From Phoronis australis (lineage: Eukaryota; Phoronida; Phoronidae), in the NCBI GenBank assembly GCA_002633005.1, contig NMRA01000887.1:1-64000 (forward strand): a stretch of 64,000 nt of DNA. The letters are read 5' to 3'. The position numbers were made by a program, and so were the translations under genes. The notes under the pieces were generated by a model, which worked only from the letters and a program-made list of their open reading frames with translations, was not told the origin of the DNA and did no database searches. Of the stretch, positions 12,851-26,300 are shown one piece after another. Position 1 is the first letter of the stretch, and each line of letters opens with the position of its first letter.

Positions 12851-13168
12851 CACTCTTTTACAGTGGTACGAAAGGTAGCACTGAAGCAAGCTGTTTAACA
12901 TGGCTTCTCATTGCCCGTTAGAGTACTAAAACCGACGTCATAACTTTCAGTCATTAAACAGGCAGTGATCGAAGTACATGTAAACAAAATCAAGAGAACC
13001 CCGATCCAGTGTCTTAAGCCCTTCAAGTACAGTGCATAAAGACGTGCGCAAGTGGTGGCGATGTGATTGGTATACCTCCGCATTGATGACCACACACGGA
13101 ATTCGGCATGTCGTTCATCATGCTTTCACAGGGCCACTTTTCACTATAGGTGGCACTGTGTCAGAGAG
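12851..13168 (+). mobile_element. MITE-like element, family B copy 1
   Basis: Inverted relative of 22288-22698. One end holds CAGTGGTACGAAAGGTAGC, the other GTGGCACTGTGTCAGAGAG. Ends are imperfect inverted repeats of each other (CTCTNNNACAGTG). Internal blocks such as GATCCAGTGTCTTAAGCC and ACACACGGAATTC are shared with copy 2. Confidence 0.65.
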
Positions 13169-13332
13169 GAGAATGCTGTCAATAGTTCTTTCTTTACACG
13201 TGGACACAGTTGGAGAAACCGTAAACGTACCAATAAAGTGACACATAAAAGTAAATAGGTCACCGGCACACATTACAATATTTACACTGAACTAGATTTC
13301 TGAGCAGATAACAAATCCACCCAGTTAGCCAG

Positions 13333-13402
13333 GGACAGACAGGGGTGGGAGAGAAGGGCGGAGGGAGGGTGGGAGGGAAGGAGGGAAGGGGGAGGAGAAA
13401 GG
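13333..13402 (+). repeat. G-rich purine tract with quadruplex potential
   Basis: Repeated GGG/GGAGGG runs over 70 bp, with more than four closely spaced G-triplets. Confidence 0.8.
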
Positions 13403-14989
13403 CATGACTTGCACGTGTTTGGTGAGTATTACTGAGAATGCGCCTGTATGCTAGAACCGGAAAATTGCGATTTATGAAATACAAAATGTATTCTCAGGAA
13501 GAAATTATAGTATGTGAGAAAATGCATCTGATTTTTTAGGAAAAGATAAGAAATACCGCACCACCACTTCTATTTAAGAAAAAAACTTGGACCAGAGCTT
13601 ACTACGCTATTTAGGCTTGGAATCCAACTTCAAGCATTAAGAAATTTACCTCATCTTTTTTAATACTACCCAAGCACTCCCTCAGTTTTACCAAGGAACA
13701 AGTAGTTCCTAGACTGTACATACACGTGTGTTTGGTTCGCTAAAAGGTTTTGTTTCAACTCTGTGTGCGTTTGTTTTAAAGTCCTTGTTGCAAACTGCCC
13801 ATGTGGTTCTAGTATCCGAAAATACTTACTACATAAATTCTTATTTTCGACACCCTTTCTTTTTATTCTTTTCGCCTTTCTTGCCAAAAGCGATTTTTTA
13901 ACAGTATTTGACCCTTCTCTCTGAGCGTATGATTACCGGTTGTCATCGGTTATTTCCGTACCCACATTTCCGGCTCATCAGTTCAGGAACTTGTCCTGAA
14001 CGCCGCCGTTTTTTCCTTGTAACTGAATGTGCTATGGCTTGCTCGAAAAGTCTTCATTATTTTGTTTTATTAGTAATATCTCGTGATTCGTTTGCATATG
14101 TAGTGTATTTATAGTTTGTAGTTAGTGGTCGTTGATTTTTTTGGAATGTTACGCGTACTTAGTATGTTAAAATAGCATTGGTGTTTAGTTCCTTACGTAG
14201 GCCGGTCGAACCTAGGAACCAATATGGATCGAACCAATTTTTTTCGGTTTTATTTTTTTCCTCGTTTTGAAAAAGTACTTTGCTATCATCGGAAAGGTAG
14301 TACATTCTACTCAGTAAAAATCGAAAAAGTATCAAAATCGGGGCAAGCACTGTAAAGTTATTGCAAGTTTTGTGGCGAAATTTGGGTCACTTTGTTTGGA
14401 TCGCGTCGGCCATATTGGAGGACAGCGGGATGAGTTACGAGTTTAAAACTTTGTGTAAATTGTTTTCGCCAACAAATTACGGTGAAATTTAGTTAGACAT
14501 ATCTTTACTTACTATTCTGCACGATTTAGCAGTGTTCACCAAATTTCAGCCTCGCAGTTGTTACTCATTAAGTGATAAATGTGCTCACAATTCCCGTTGG
14601 ACTTCGTCTCATTTCTGGCGGCACCGACAACATGGCGACTTTTGCTGAACTGAAAGGCATGTTCAATCGGCTACTTTGTAATTTGTGAAGATTTAACGTT
14701 GATACATTTTGACAAACGTTGCTACAAAAAAGAAACTTTGTTCAATTTTCGTGTTTTTTGTGTTTGTGGCCAGCGACCAGTTAGGCCTAAGGGTAGTCTT
14801 GGCGCAAAGCTGTCTAGGCCTACTAACAAGCTGTATTTTGACTATAGTCTTCACTGGTAGCTGGTGACTGAGGCTAACTAAGGTCTGCCGCGGCAGTGTG
14901 ACACAGGACTAACCAGCCCGTAATTTCATGCAAGTGTCTGAAACTACCCTTGAATATATGCAGCATTTATCATTTGACCATTTTACTTC
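13403..14989. other. No gene recognised
   Basis: Moderately AT-rich. ATGGCGAC in good context at 14632 has no donor or partner exon. Confidence 0.5.
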
Positions 14990-15340
14990 GACAAAACAGC
15001 TTGCAACCGCATGCATTTACCGTTCGCCAGTGTCTGGTCTCGATCCGCACCGGGTCCGATAGGCTGCGGTCCCGAGTCTAGCAAAATAATTTCTGTCAAA
15101 ATTTATTCGCCACATTTCTTCAGCAAATTCCATAAAATTGTCCGTTGTTTGATTTTATCAAAATTAAGGCGCGCTGTCGATTTTTTTATCCCCGTTTGCT
15201 GGCTGGTAACAGTACAGGCACTGCTCCAGTAGCACTGACGGCGTTTTCTCGGCCTGGGTTCCTGAATGAATTGTACTTCCGGGATCGCGGCAAGTTCAAA
15301 ATGGCGGTGTTTCTTCGTGTGCGAATCGTGAGTGGCGCGT
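14990..15340 (+). promoter_or_regulatory. CpG-rich, promoter-like stretch
   Basis: About 28 CpGs in 360 bp, well above the surroundings. It ends at CAAAATGGCGG (ATG at 15301) with GTGAGT at 15328, which could be a tiny first coding exon (MAVFLRVRI). No downstream exon was found. Confidence 0.25.
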
Positions 15341-16222
15341 TCATTTAAACTGTTTTCGAGTACGGATCGTGTATTAGTTATGGGGTAGGTACTTCTTGGA
15401 TCCTTATAACATCTTCTAACCATGTAATAAGGGTTAACAACGCGTGAGAGAAGGACTTTAATCGTCGGCGAAACTTCGCGCTCCCTGGGTGGCGAGACTA
15501 TTATTATAACCGCTAAAATCTGACGGCTAAATAATTGTACAACTCGGTGTACTTTGCAGTCCTGGCTTCACGAGAATCGTTACAGTATACACTCGCGGAA
15601 TTCATTGAGCATATAAATATTAAATCTATTGACAGCTTATTTACACATCTGAACAATGTCGTTTCTGCACAGTTCGTTGACGTGGAAATGAGACATAGGC
15701 AAGACAAAAAAGCTAAATGTTTGAACGCCTACTGAACCTACGCTTCATTGAGTTACTCTTAATGTGTTTAATTTGCCTTAGCGAATGCCCAGCCTGAAAG
15801 AACGCACGGTTTCTTTTGCCGTTTTACGGCACACCTAATACTTGGAAAACAAATTAATTTCAGCAGAGGCGTGAAATTGAGATGCTTATAACCACCCTGG
15901 CAGTTCCCTGTTGTCAAGATCAATGAACAGCGGAGTCGGCCGCAAGAAACCAAGGAGTAATGGAAGTCGCCACAGATACTACTGAACACCTCACCCTAAT
16001 AATCATCAATGTTTTTGGTTTATGAAATTTTAGCACACGCATTCAATGGCATCTTGTAATACCTAATACTCTTAAAGACCTCTGAAACTTACATGTAAAC
16101 TGAGGGCACATACATGTAAATGTGGAATTGCTATTTCGCTAATAAGCCAATGAGACGACAGAAGTAGCAATTTCCTTGCTCAGGCAATGTTTGTCATAAT
16201 AAGTAGTTTATATTCTAATTAC
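15341..16222. other. No gene recognised
   Basis: Short overlapping frames on both strands without motifs. Confidence 0.5.
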
Positions 16223-16316
16223 TGTGTGTGTGTGTGCGCGTGTTTGTGTGTGTGTGTGCGCGCGCGCGCGCGCGTGTGTGTGTGTATGTGTGTGTGTGTG
16301 TGTGTTTGTGTGGTAC
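16223..16316 (+). repeat. (TG)n/(CG)n microsatellite
   Basis: About 94 bp of TG repeats with a central CGCGCGCGCG block, a potential left-handed (Z-DNA) tract. Confidence 0.95.
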
Positions 16317-16861
16317 TTCAGGTGGGGCGGTTTTAAAACATGCTGGCCAGTATTAAGAACGCCAGGAGATTTCTGCACTTTACGTCCTCGTTTGATTGGG
16401 ACTAATTTTAGTGAAGAAGGATCTACTAGTTACGAAGAAATCCCCGGTGAGTGCCTTGCGAGCGTTAGTTCGATATAATGTGGAATCGACCATTAGACAT
16501 CACGGTTAATTGCGTATATCTGCTAATTAACCACTAGACAACTGAGTACCTAGCTTAGTGCATCGTTCTTAAGAATAATATCATTAGATTCGTTGCTCTT
16601 AATTTGATTATTCTGTAACGACATACGCCACCATGCTATTGTTAGACGCTATTGTTACAAGACATTCTAGCACCGACAAATGCAGTCATGCTGATGTTAG
16701 ACGTTACAAAACATTTTGCCGTCCCGTCCTTCTAAGGACTTTTTATGCTCAGGGGTCACTTTGCAGAAACAACAGTTTACTAATAATGATTTCGACTGAT
16801 CGTAACTTAATTCAATTTATACCACAATATCTACCTCGAATGGCCAATACAACCGTTAAAT

Positions 16862-16935
16862 AGCCCAAGACGGGTTTCGAACCCGGTTCGCAATAGTTTC
16901 GAATCGTCGACTTTACCACTGCACCACTCAGCGGC
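16862..16935 (-). tRNA. Degenerate tRNA-like sequence (tRNA pseudogene or SINE head)
   Basis: The minus strand has an A box TGGTGCAGTGG (16927-16917) and a perfect B box GGTTCGAAACC (16883-16873) in a good T arm. The acceptor stem pairs at only about five of seven positions and the anticodon arm does not fold properly, so a working tRNA is unlikely. Confidence 0.35.
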
Positions 16936-17416
16936 TGACGTCATTGAGCTTGAAAATACAATACTTAAATGAGCATGCCCAACAATAGCATGTTCAACAA
17001 ACGGCGTTGTGCCGACATTTATACGCTATGAAAAATAACTGGCAAAATTTCAATAAAAACGACATCTTTAATTCAGTAAAATTTATCTGTCATTTTCCCT
17101 CACTCTTATGTATATTCACGAAATGACTGGTAGCAAAGTGTCACTGATGCTTTATCTACACGATTAAATTGGTCGTAAGAAACATGCCCGTACCGTGGCA
17201 CCCTCTACCGGAAGCCGAAGTTCGCACAAGGAGCCACCAATGTGCAGTTCAGGTCTGTCACAGAGCGCAAAAGATCGTCAAAAATATGATTTAACAAATT
17301 CATGACGAATGTATCATCTCGCAACGTCTAGTATGGAGTAATTCACTTGCCCCTGTGGGAAAATTTGCAGAAAAAAATCACAAAATTCACGATTTTTGAG
17401 ATACGCGCTAAGGGAA

Positions 17417-17439
17417 AACTCTGTGGTTACCACAGAGTT
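17417..17439. repeat. 23-bp palindrome
   Basis: AACTCTGTGGT and its complement ACCACAGAGTT flank one T. Isolated, no neighbouring gene seen. Confidence 0.9.
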
Positions 17440-18786
17440 CCAAATCTCCCTCCCACTTATGATAAATGCGTGCATGCGCTCACACTCAGTGGCTAGAAGA
17501 AGTTAGAGGTCAAGAGTTACAATTTCTATATAAAGGAAATATGCTATACCAAATATGGAGTCGTGCTTTGCCTTGTGGGAGAGAAATCGACAAAGTGACG
17601 AGCAGTTGAGAGATCGTTTTTTTTTTGAAATTTGAAACTGAAAGAAAATGCTTTGATATCAAGGGAAATAAAAAAATCTTTACGAACAAATTCTAAAACA
17701 CTTGGTGAGCAGGTTGAATTCTGTTTCGATGGCACAGAACCACTATTGTAATTTCGTCTATTTATCGCGTTCCATGTCTCTTTAACGAATATCTGACGTG
17801 ACGACTAACGACCTCCGGAGTTACCTCGGTGATGACCGAGGAGGGGAAAGAAAAGCAGAAGGCCGGCCAAGAAGAATTTCGCACCTGCGCGATGCAATAA
17901 CTGTATACGGGCATGATATATGACAGTCGATAATTACGAAGTCTATAAGACTAATTTTTGTGTGTCGTACACCTGTAAATTTACAATCACCTTTGCAGAT
18001 AAGTCAAGGTTATGAAGAACCCTAGAACATGTCTAAATTTGTCTCCCTTCGGAGCAACATGTCGTTTTTGTACTGTTTTAACAGTTCCTCATGCAAAAGA
18101 TTATTGCAACCATTTTCATGAGGGACTGTCTAAGGATGTTTTGGATTTTTATGAATAATCGCAAAAGCTGCACAAAGCAAAAACGAAATGATAATTTAAA
18201 AAGCTGTTAGGTAGCGGTTATTTTTGAGAATCCGTAATGAACATTGACATCAAACGACATTTCGACACATCATTGATACCGTTAATTCCTAACAGATGTA
18301 TCTTGTTTTTTGCTAACGAAGCAGGCATGGTTTCGTGACCCAATTATTGGCAGACAGCTAAAAAGTCAAAAATCTAATTTTTCATGCTCTCTGCTCTCAG
18401 AAATACATACTTTTATTGAGTTAACATCTATAGTTCTTCAGATACTTGGCTAAATACACGGACTTGTCAATGATATTAAGAAGAATGATGCGTACAGTGT
18501 AGAATAATATCGGTGAAGTACATGTAGGTTATGGGGATCCTGAGTAACAGGAGGGATCCATGCATGAATTGGAAGGTCCACTAAATTTTCTTTTGAAGAG
18601 CAAAATTAATAGTAGCCTACGATAGCCAAAATATTAAACATTTGAGTAGCGTACAGCTTACTATAGTACAAATATGTTTATATCCTTCACACTAGAACTG
18701 GCGTCGGTCAACGATAAGTCAATTGACTTTCTTGTTACTACAAATCTGAAACTAAAACACATCTAGGTTTTTTTTTTACTGAAAGT

Positions 18787-18918
18787 CATGATCAATGCCT
18801 TGGTCAGCCATGGTTGGTCAGACACGGTCGATGTCTTTGTCAGGCGTGGTCAGTGTTGTCAGGCATTGTTAGTGTTTTGGTCAGGCATAGTCAGTATTGT
18901 CAGGCATGGTCAGTGTGT
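18787..18918 (+). repeat. Degenerate minisatellite, unit about 20 bp
   Basis: About six copies of GTCAGGCATGGTCAGTGTTG with spacing variation. Confidence 0.85.
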
Positions 18919-21900
18919 TGGAGTTAAGCAAGACATTTCAACTTCACTTTTCAGAATTTTGTTTCTTGTTTTGCCAGATTTGAACGCTTGTTAGTCGGCG
19001 TTGTGCCTGTGTACTTTAATTGCATGTGTTTAGTGGCGGATGTCAAATCTTTTCTCCATCAAACTCTGTTAATAGGTGTAATGATGGTAAACACCATTGC
19101 ACCCTCGCTTAAGCACAGGAAGACAGAGATAAGGAAACGAAAGGTCTATTACCTAGTAATCATGACGGCAGCACCGTCACCGTATCTCTTACGCAATTCT
19201 TGTCTTTTTTAAATATCACGCCAGTTTTTTAGACTAATGTTACGCATTCTTTTTTGCCTTGAAAATTTTTATTGTATAGCCAAGATTTTAGATCATCTAC
19301 TTAGTACGTTTCGAATTTACACTCACGAGTTTTTCAATATCCGTAATCTTCCACTGTAGAGCGCAACGCAAGATGACGACTGACGAAGTAAGTGAAAAAA
19401 GAAAAAATGGGACATCGCGCAGCTTATATTTAAACGTCCATTTTACATTAAATAGTCCAAATTTGAATGAAAAGGTGTAATGAAAGAAAAAAATTGTACC
19501 TGGATCTTTTCCCACAAACCTTATGCTGTTCTCAAACTTTAATGGCAAAGTCAGTTTTTTCAAATAGATTATAATTTGATCGATACAGCCTACAAAATGA
19601 CACTAAAATTACCAAAGTTTTGTTGTAAAACAACAGAATTTTCAAATTTCAGCAAATTTACATATTATAGACACACGATCGGGACACCAGCGAACGTATG
19701 CTGCAATTGAACAGTGAGCTTGTAATTCATAACGAGTAAACTTTCGAACACAGAAACCTTTGGCTCGGTTCTAACTCAAGCTGACTCAGAGGTGCCTGAA
19801 CAAAACCTGGTAGCGTTGATTTTACTTAAAAGTACTGTACATAAGAATATCTTGCAAAGCTAATTCACTGCCACAATTCGTACTTACAGGAAGAGCACTC
19901 CTGCGCCGTTACTCAAGCAATGCCACTTCACGTTTGACTGAATTCAGCTGGTTAGTATGTTGAATATGACTTCAGGAAAAGATTATAGTATAAGTGCGCC
20001 ACCTATCGCCAAGAAATCGAAAATTGTTTTGCGTCCATTTTTGAGAAAATTGATTCTGAATTAAACTAATTTCGTTGTTGTTGACTTCAATTCCAACTCA
20101 AGCCCGTAATTACATTGATTTCAATTGGTTGTAATTTGTTCATCAAACAGGATTTGACAGTGCATATATATCTTGTGGCTTCAGAAATTCTTAACAATTC
20201 AACTGCCTGCTTCAATTTATCATGGACTACCATACGCAACGTCGGCGATTGGATCGCGACATCACAGAAGCTCGTTTCATATCACGGTTATTGCAGAACC
20301 CCATGACACTAGTAAGGGTTTGCTGTGACATCAAGCCATACAGTGTATCTACACCGCAAACTAATGAACCCTTAGTACAAAAACACTCAGATGCAGGCAA
20401 GTGGCAAGGAACAGTGAATTTGTATTTGCCCCTATTCAGGTTCCTCAAATGCCCGCACAGAGCTAAATCATTTGAGTTGTATATCATATATATGTATAGG
20501 ATAGACCAATTAATGAATTTTCAGGAGTGGTATTTTCTGGGCAATACGTTATTAAGTTTTCAATTCAAGGCCTTTTTCGAACCTCATTTATTTGGGAAAA
20601 GCTCATTTCAAATGAGAAGGTGTTTAACTGGATATATCGAGATGGTGGCGGCAAATCATTTAAATAACGGCATTCTGTTCATCACTTTATCGTGTGTAAC
20701 TAGAAACACTAACTAGCCGTATTAATAAAAAACACGACTTCCGCCTCAAAATATGAATGAAAGCAACGCTTTCCAACTATGGCACAGCATGAGGGTTTTA
20801 AATCCTACTTGCAAACTGTTTACTGCTTGTCCGTCTAGTTAACGTTTATAGGACAATGAAACTTCGACAGAACTACCTAATACATTGATCGTTTGTTTCT
20901 TAAACGTTACTTACACAGAATCGCAACGCCGCTGAGAACCGAATATTAACGAGAGTTATTTCCTATTTGCCTATAATTGACACGGCTGATTTTGCGTCAA
21001 AAGCAAAAGGGCGAATTCACGTGAGTGAAAGCATTTTGGATAAATATTCGCGGTACGCGGATGAACATTTTCTTTATCGGAATAATCCGACAATGATCGG
21101 AAGGGGGTGAAGAGCAGACGCGAGCAACGGTTTTCAGAAGATTGTATTTAAACTGATGCGCTTTCGAAAAAATGTAGTGCCACAGTCAACCTCTACCGGC
21201 TAGCACATTGTTGGGTTCTTGAATCACCACGTGACACATTCCCCGCGTGTTTTGGAAGGTTGATCATTATATTTTAAAGCTGCCTCGTCCCACTCAGTTG
21301 GCTAAAAACGAAAATTAAATTAGGCATTTTACTCTCATAAAATCGATCGCATAGTACATGTATTGCTCACCGTGACAGCATTCTGTTTCTGCTACCATCA
21401 AGAACATCGAAACCATCAACTACTTAACTGACAAAAGGCTTCAGAGTTTAATGGGGTTGGCCAATCGTAAAATTGCGTATTCGAAAATGGTGCATGTACA
21501 CGTTGCCTTTGACTTTAATTGGTAATGGGAATAGAATCCCATCACGGAAAGGAATGTTATCAGAATTAATGGTCTAGTCAGATTTTTGTATTCAAGCCAG
21601 GTAAACAGTGTGAAGTGCAACTTTAAACAGAGTCAGAGATCACGTGGTCCAAAATTTATTAAACAGTTAGCTTCGATATTTTTTACATCAAATTAACGTC
21701 GATGAGCGTACAGTTGCAAGTTTAAAGTCTGCGTTATAAATGAAAGTGAGATTATGAATTAGCATCCAGGTAATCCGCAAATAAGTCATCTGTGAACATT
21801 CTAATTAGTTATAATTACGAAGTTTTGCGACAGATGGCGCGTAGCGTAAACGTACACTGAGCCTCTTCCCCAAGCCTCAAGATGGCATTGATTGGTTTAG

Positions 21901-22287
21901 CCATTTGAGTCTCAGTTATGGGAAATACCTTCTGTGCAATGATTGGCAGATGCCTTGACGTCATTAAAACAAAGGCAGATTTTAATTATTTTGACAAGAG
22001 TTGTTGCTGCCATTCATGAAGCAGAAGGCACTGTTTTTGATATGTTTGAAATAATGGTTGTTGGCGTACTCATTTCCATTTTTTTATTAGTAGTACCATA
22101 GAAATTATTCTGTTTTGGAAACAAAATAGTTTTTTGCAAAAATGTTGACCTATATTGCTGCCGTATACCTTTAATTTCATAATTGTACTGCAGAAAATTT
22201 GAAAGTACATATCACTTTATATTACTCGTGATATTCCGGTGATTTCCGGCCGTAAAAGTGTGTCCATAACCAAGTCTCAAATGGCTT
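18919..22287. other. No gene recognised
   Basis: A 164-codon plus frame at 20222-20716 has no motif and no splice context. A GCAAGATGACG start with GTAAGT near 19371-19390 could be a tiny first exon but stands alone. Confidence 0.45.
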
Positions 22288-22698
22288 ACTCTCTCACATA
22301 GAGCCACCTATACTGAAAAGTGGCCCTGTGGAAACTGATAAACGACACACGGAATTCAGTGTGTGGGCATCAATGCGCATGCTTGGTCGGAAGTATACCG
22401 ATTACATAGCCACCGCTTGCAGACGCCTTCTATACACTGTACTTGTTTGGGCTTAAGCCACTGGATCGGGGTTGCCTTGATTTTGTTCAATTAGATCACT
22501 GCCCGTTTTAATAAGTTGCAGCTATTCAAGTCAAAGGTGATCGTCATACTACATAGCTGTATACTAAAAGGTGTTTCCCATATTTCAACCCATGGGAATA
22601 ACTGAATGTTATGACGTCGATTTCATTACTTTAACCAATGGGAAGCCATGTTAAACAACAGTCCGCAGTGCTACCTTTCGTAGCACTGTGAAAGAGTG
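22288..22698 (-). mobile_element. MITE-like element, family B copy 2
   Basis: Reverse-complement relative of 12851-13168, about 90 bp longer. The right end forms a perfect 9-bp hairpin CAGTGCTAC-CTTTC-GTAGCACTG. The ends ACTCTCTCACATAGAGCCAC and (reverse) CACTCTTTCACAGTGCTAC resemble each other. No ORF. Confidence 0.65.
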
Positions 22699-22984
22699 TT
22701 CAAATGGCTAAGCCGATTAGCGCCGTCTTGAGGCTTGGGAACGAGGATGACACAATCTACTGAAGTAAAGTCTGGGTTCGAGACTAAATAAACGAAATGG
22801 TGTTATGGCCGATAACAAGTGGATGTGATCCATTTGCTGGAACCTGAGGTAGAAGCAGTGTTGTATAGAGAGTGGATACACCAGTATAGCTACCTACATT
22901 TATTGTAACTTGCAAAAACAGGCTCATTGTCGAACGTTAATGTTTCATGTAAAAATGTTGTTTCTCAAGCATAACATAGCTTTG

Positions 22985-23313
22985 CAGTGGCGGATTTAGG
23001 GGGGCCAAGGGGGCCATGCCCCCCCTAAAATTCTACCAGGTACTATTCGGGAGTGCGGATGCGAATTGCTGACTAGCACATGCGCGCAACCAAGGGGGCT
23101 CAGGGGGTGAATAAAGTGAATAAACAATGCATAGGCCCTGAACAAACCCCGTTCACGTTTTTTTTTTTTTAGTCAACAGGTACGCAAACCCAAAATTCGA
23201 CAACCCTGTATCCCCACAATTAAGGTTGGGCGCGCGCATTTGCGCTCGTCTTCCGAAATTCTGGTTATTCCTGTGCCCTGCCCCCCCAACTCAAAATCCT
23301 GGATCCACCCCTG
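22985..23313 (+). mobile_element. MITE of the CAGTGGCGG family, copy 2
   Basis: Starts CAGTGGCGGATTTAGG and ends CCTGGATCCACCCCTG (inverted repeats). Exact 5-bp target duplication CTTTG on both sides (22980-22984, 23314-23318). 329 bp, with G-rich and C-rich tracts just inside the ends; no coding. Confidence 0.85.
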
Positions 23314-23318
23314 CTTTG

Positions 23319-26300
23319 TACACTTGCTCAGAGTTTTGAGGCTTTCAATCGACTGCTGAAGGTCATTCACTATTTTTGTGTCGAGGGAAAGAGTCCAAGA
23401 AGATGCGTTTACTCCCACCTACTGGTATGGTGAACCACAAAAAGGTCAAGCCGTGGCATAACTGACATGCAGAACTTGGCGGGGAAACAGGCGCTTCCCT
23501 TGATCTTTGAAAGTTGACACGGCGATTCGGTTGCCCTTTGTGAAATAGAGTGATTATTGAAATAAAGCGAAACTGCAGTCTACCCGTGAGAATCTCCGTT
23601 TGAAATGTTTAGACATGGCTGACGTGTAGTGTAAATCAATATTTAAGCCTACGGAGATATAACCCCTTTTACTTTTCGTTCACTTTCCTTTGTCGTGTAA
23701 CAAAACAAACAAGTATTCTATGAACTATAAATAGTCAGGGAAAATCAACTTAAAATTAATACCATATAGGCTTTACAACTAACTGCCTTTCTACTTGTGT
23801 GTGAAAGTACACGCATATATCGCAATCGATACAAAATGGGTGTCAATCTAGACAAACTGCAATAACAACTAAAAGTTGTCTTTTCAAACCGATAGAGCCC
23901 ACGAACTGATGATACAATAATTTATGTTAATGGAGGCCAATAGTAGGAAATGCTAAGGAGGATTTAAAATATATTTACTAACTGGGTGTACGATTGCCGC
24001 TAACAGGTAATGCTGACGAAGGTTGACAATTATCTTTATTGTTGCAACGGCATCCAATTATAGTGTAGTTAGTTAGCATGAAGTCAAATAAAATTACAAA
24101 GCGTGAATTCAAGTAAGATCTGATCAGTCAATTAGTCATCAGTAGCTTGGAAAAATTGGCAACATGACCACAGTGGCGACACTTATCGGCGGAAGTAATA
24201 TAATGCATCCGGTTGTTTAGAAATTATCTTTTGTCGCCTTCGTTTAAATTGTCTTGCGAATCACGAATCTCGATACAATAATCCACAGTGACAACCACGC
24301 ACGTTGTATAACATATATTTATGCTGAGAATTGAGTCATATTAGGAAAGAAGACAGTAATTAGGCTCGCTTCAATTCATAAACTAATGTAGACTGCACGC
24401 ACCGATTTTAAAACGAATACAAACCCTAGCTGTAGCGTCTGCCTAGCAAGCAACGTTTGATTTAGCCCGTTTGACTTTATGAATAGGTCTCAAGTTGCTC
24501 CTTACTAAAAAAGGGGGTGATTTGTAAAGACTTGGCAGCAATTATGACTTGTCATGGCTTTTTATTTTATTTCAAGCAAAAACCTATACACATCCATGTA
24601 TCTGCATGATGTCCAAAAGTATTACGTAATATGATTAGAAGCAAGGGTGAAACCAAACTAATAATCCAAAACTGACACAAAAATTTTTATCTCCCCAAAT
24701 ATCTTCCTAGCAACTATTTTTGAAGACTTCTAATTTTGTCAGTTTTACAGTATTTAATAACAAAATTTCGTAATTACCGGAAGTCAGGAATTTTTCCTCC
24801 CGGAGATTTGTTTGAAAAAGGATAACCCGGTCAATCACAAAAAAAATAAATTGTGCACTACCAGGGAATCCAAACAATGCTTCCCGTTTTTGAAAAAACA
24901 AAAAACACTTCTTATTTGAGTTAGAAACAAGTCGAGATCAATTTTCTAGCGGTAAGCTGTTTAAATCAAAATTTGAGTTCCTTCTTTGGAACGGGGGTAC
25001 ATTTCTGCGTCATAAATGGCTACCTCTAGGTTTGAGGCTATAACTCTTCACCAATAGGGTGCGCTTCTTTAGAGGTTACCAGCGGTACTGATTCTATTTT
25101 TGCCTGGAGTGCCACTGAAATTTAGGGCTTCACAATTTTCATTGATGTGAAATGACATTGTTAATTCTCCATCAAGGCAGATGACACATGCTTCGCCTGT
25201 TGCTTCCTTGCAACCCAACAAAAACAAATGATCAGTGAACAAACCATGACTATAAACAAAAATTGATAACAAAGACTTTTATAGGTTAAAGAACAACAAG
25301 TTAACAAATTTTATGCTATTTCGGTTTTCTCAGAAAAGAATTTTGGTAAATTAACCATAAGACAACTGATAGATTTGAAAACTTCAATTGTTTGAAAATC
25401 TTGTAGACAATCTCTTTCTTCCATTGGAAATTTCTAAAAAGAATTGTTCGTATTCTTTCGATATTCAAACGCGCTCATGATACATAAAGCTCTTATACTA
25501 TCTCATCGACAGTTTGGCATGGCATCACACAGGCGTATAATGGACAGGCAATAGCAGACTTTTCAAATTACTGCTCTATATAGTAACTAGAACGCGGAAG
25601 TTGGTGACTTCCGCTTGATCCCGACACAGATTAGTTGGATAGAAATTCAATTACTGCATAATGGTTCATTAATTTCAAAATAGAGTACTAACAATTTTCC
25701 GCTGTTAGTCACTCCCATTGTTTAATTGGGTTAATTAATTAATTACAGGTTTGGGTTAGGAATTCGACCTCGTTTAACAGTCGCAGCTACAGACTTCGCA
25801 GATGCGGATTTTTCTTCTATTTTCTCTGCGGTGGATGTGAATGTGATAGCGGTCAGAAGGTCGAAATGCAGGCCGGCATTGTCAAAGGGATGATTTCGCT
25901 GGCCTCACGCATTGCCAAAACCCTAGTTTTGCTCCTGCACGCCAGTCGTGCTAACAGAGATGATCATGTGTCAAAGACTTTTATTTATTGTTTTTCATTG
26001 ATTTGTCATTTGTTTTGGTGTTTCATGACAACTAAGCGTTTAACGATCTCTGACTCGCCAACTGACACCGGGTCAATAGAAGGTGAATAGAACTGAAACG
26101 AGGCGATTAAAACTGCATAATTGACAAATTTACAAGACATGTTCACTTTTAAATGCGGTCTCTTCCGACGCTAACAAACATACTCTAACTAAGTAAAAAC
26201 AAAAGTCATATTTCCTTCAGTCAGTGTTAATATATTAATGTATTTTCGTTTACAATTATGGGTATTTGAATGACGGAAGTATTACTGTGACAGAAAGCTA

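Larger units (their letters stand above)
16317..18786. other. No gene recognised apart from the tRNA-like sequence and palindrome listed
   Basis: Short chance frames only. Confidence 0.5.

Noticed and set aside
16862-16935. Functional tRNA gene
   Set aside because: Both pol III boxes are present, but the acceptor and anticodon stems do not pair well.
20222-20716. 164-codon open frame as a gene
   Set aside because: No recognisable motif and no splice support. A frame this long is expected about once by chance in AT-rich DNA of this size.
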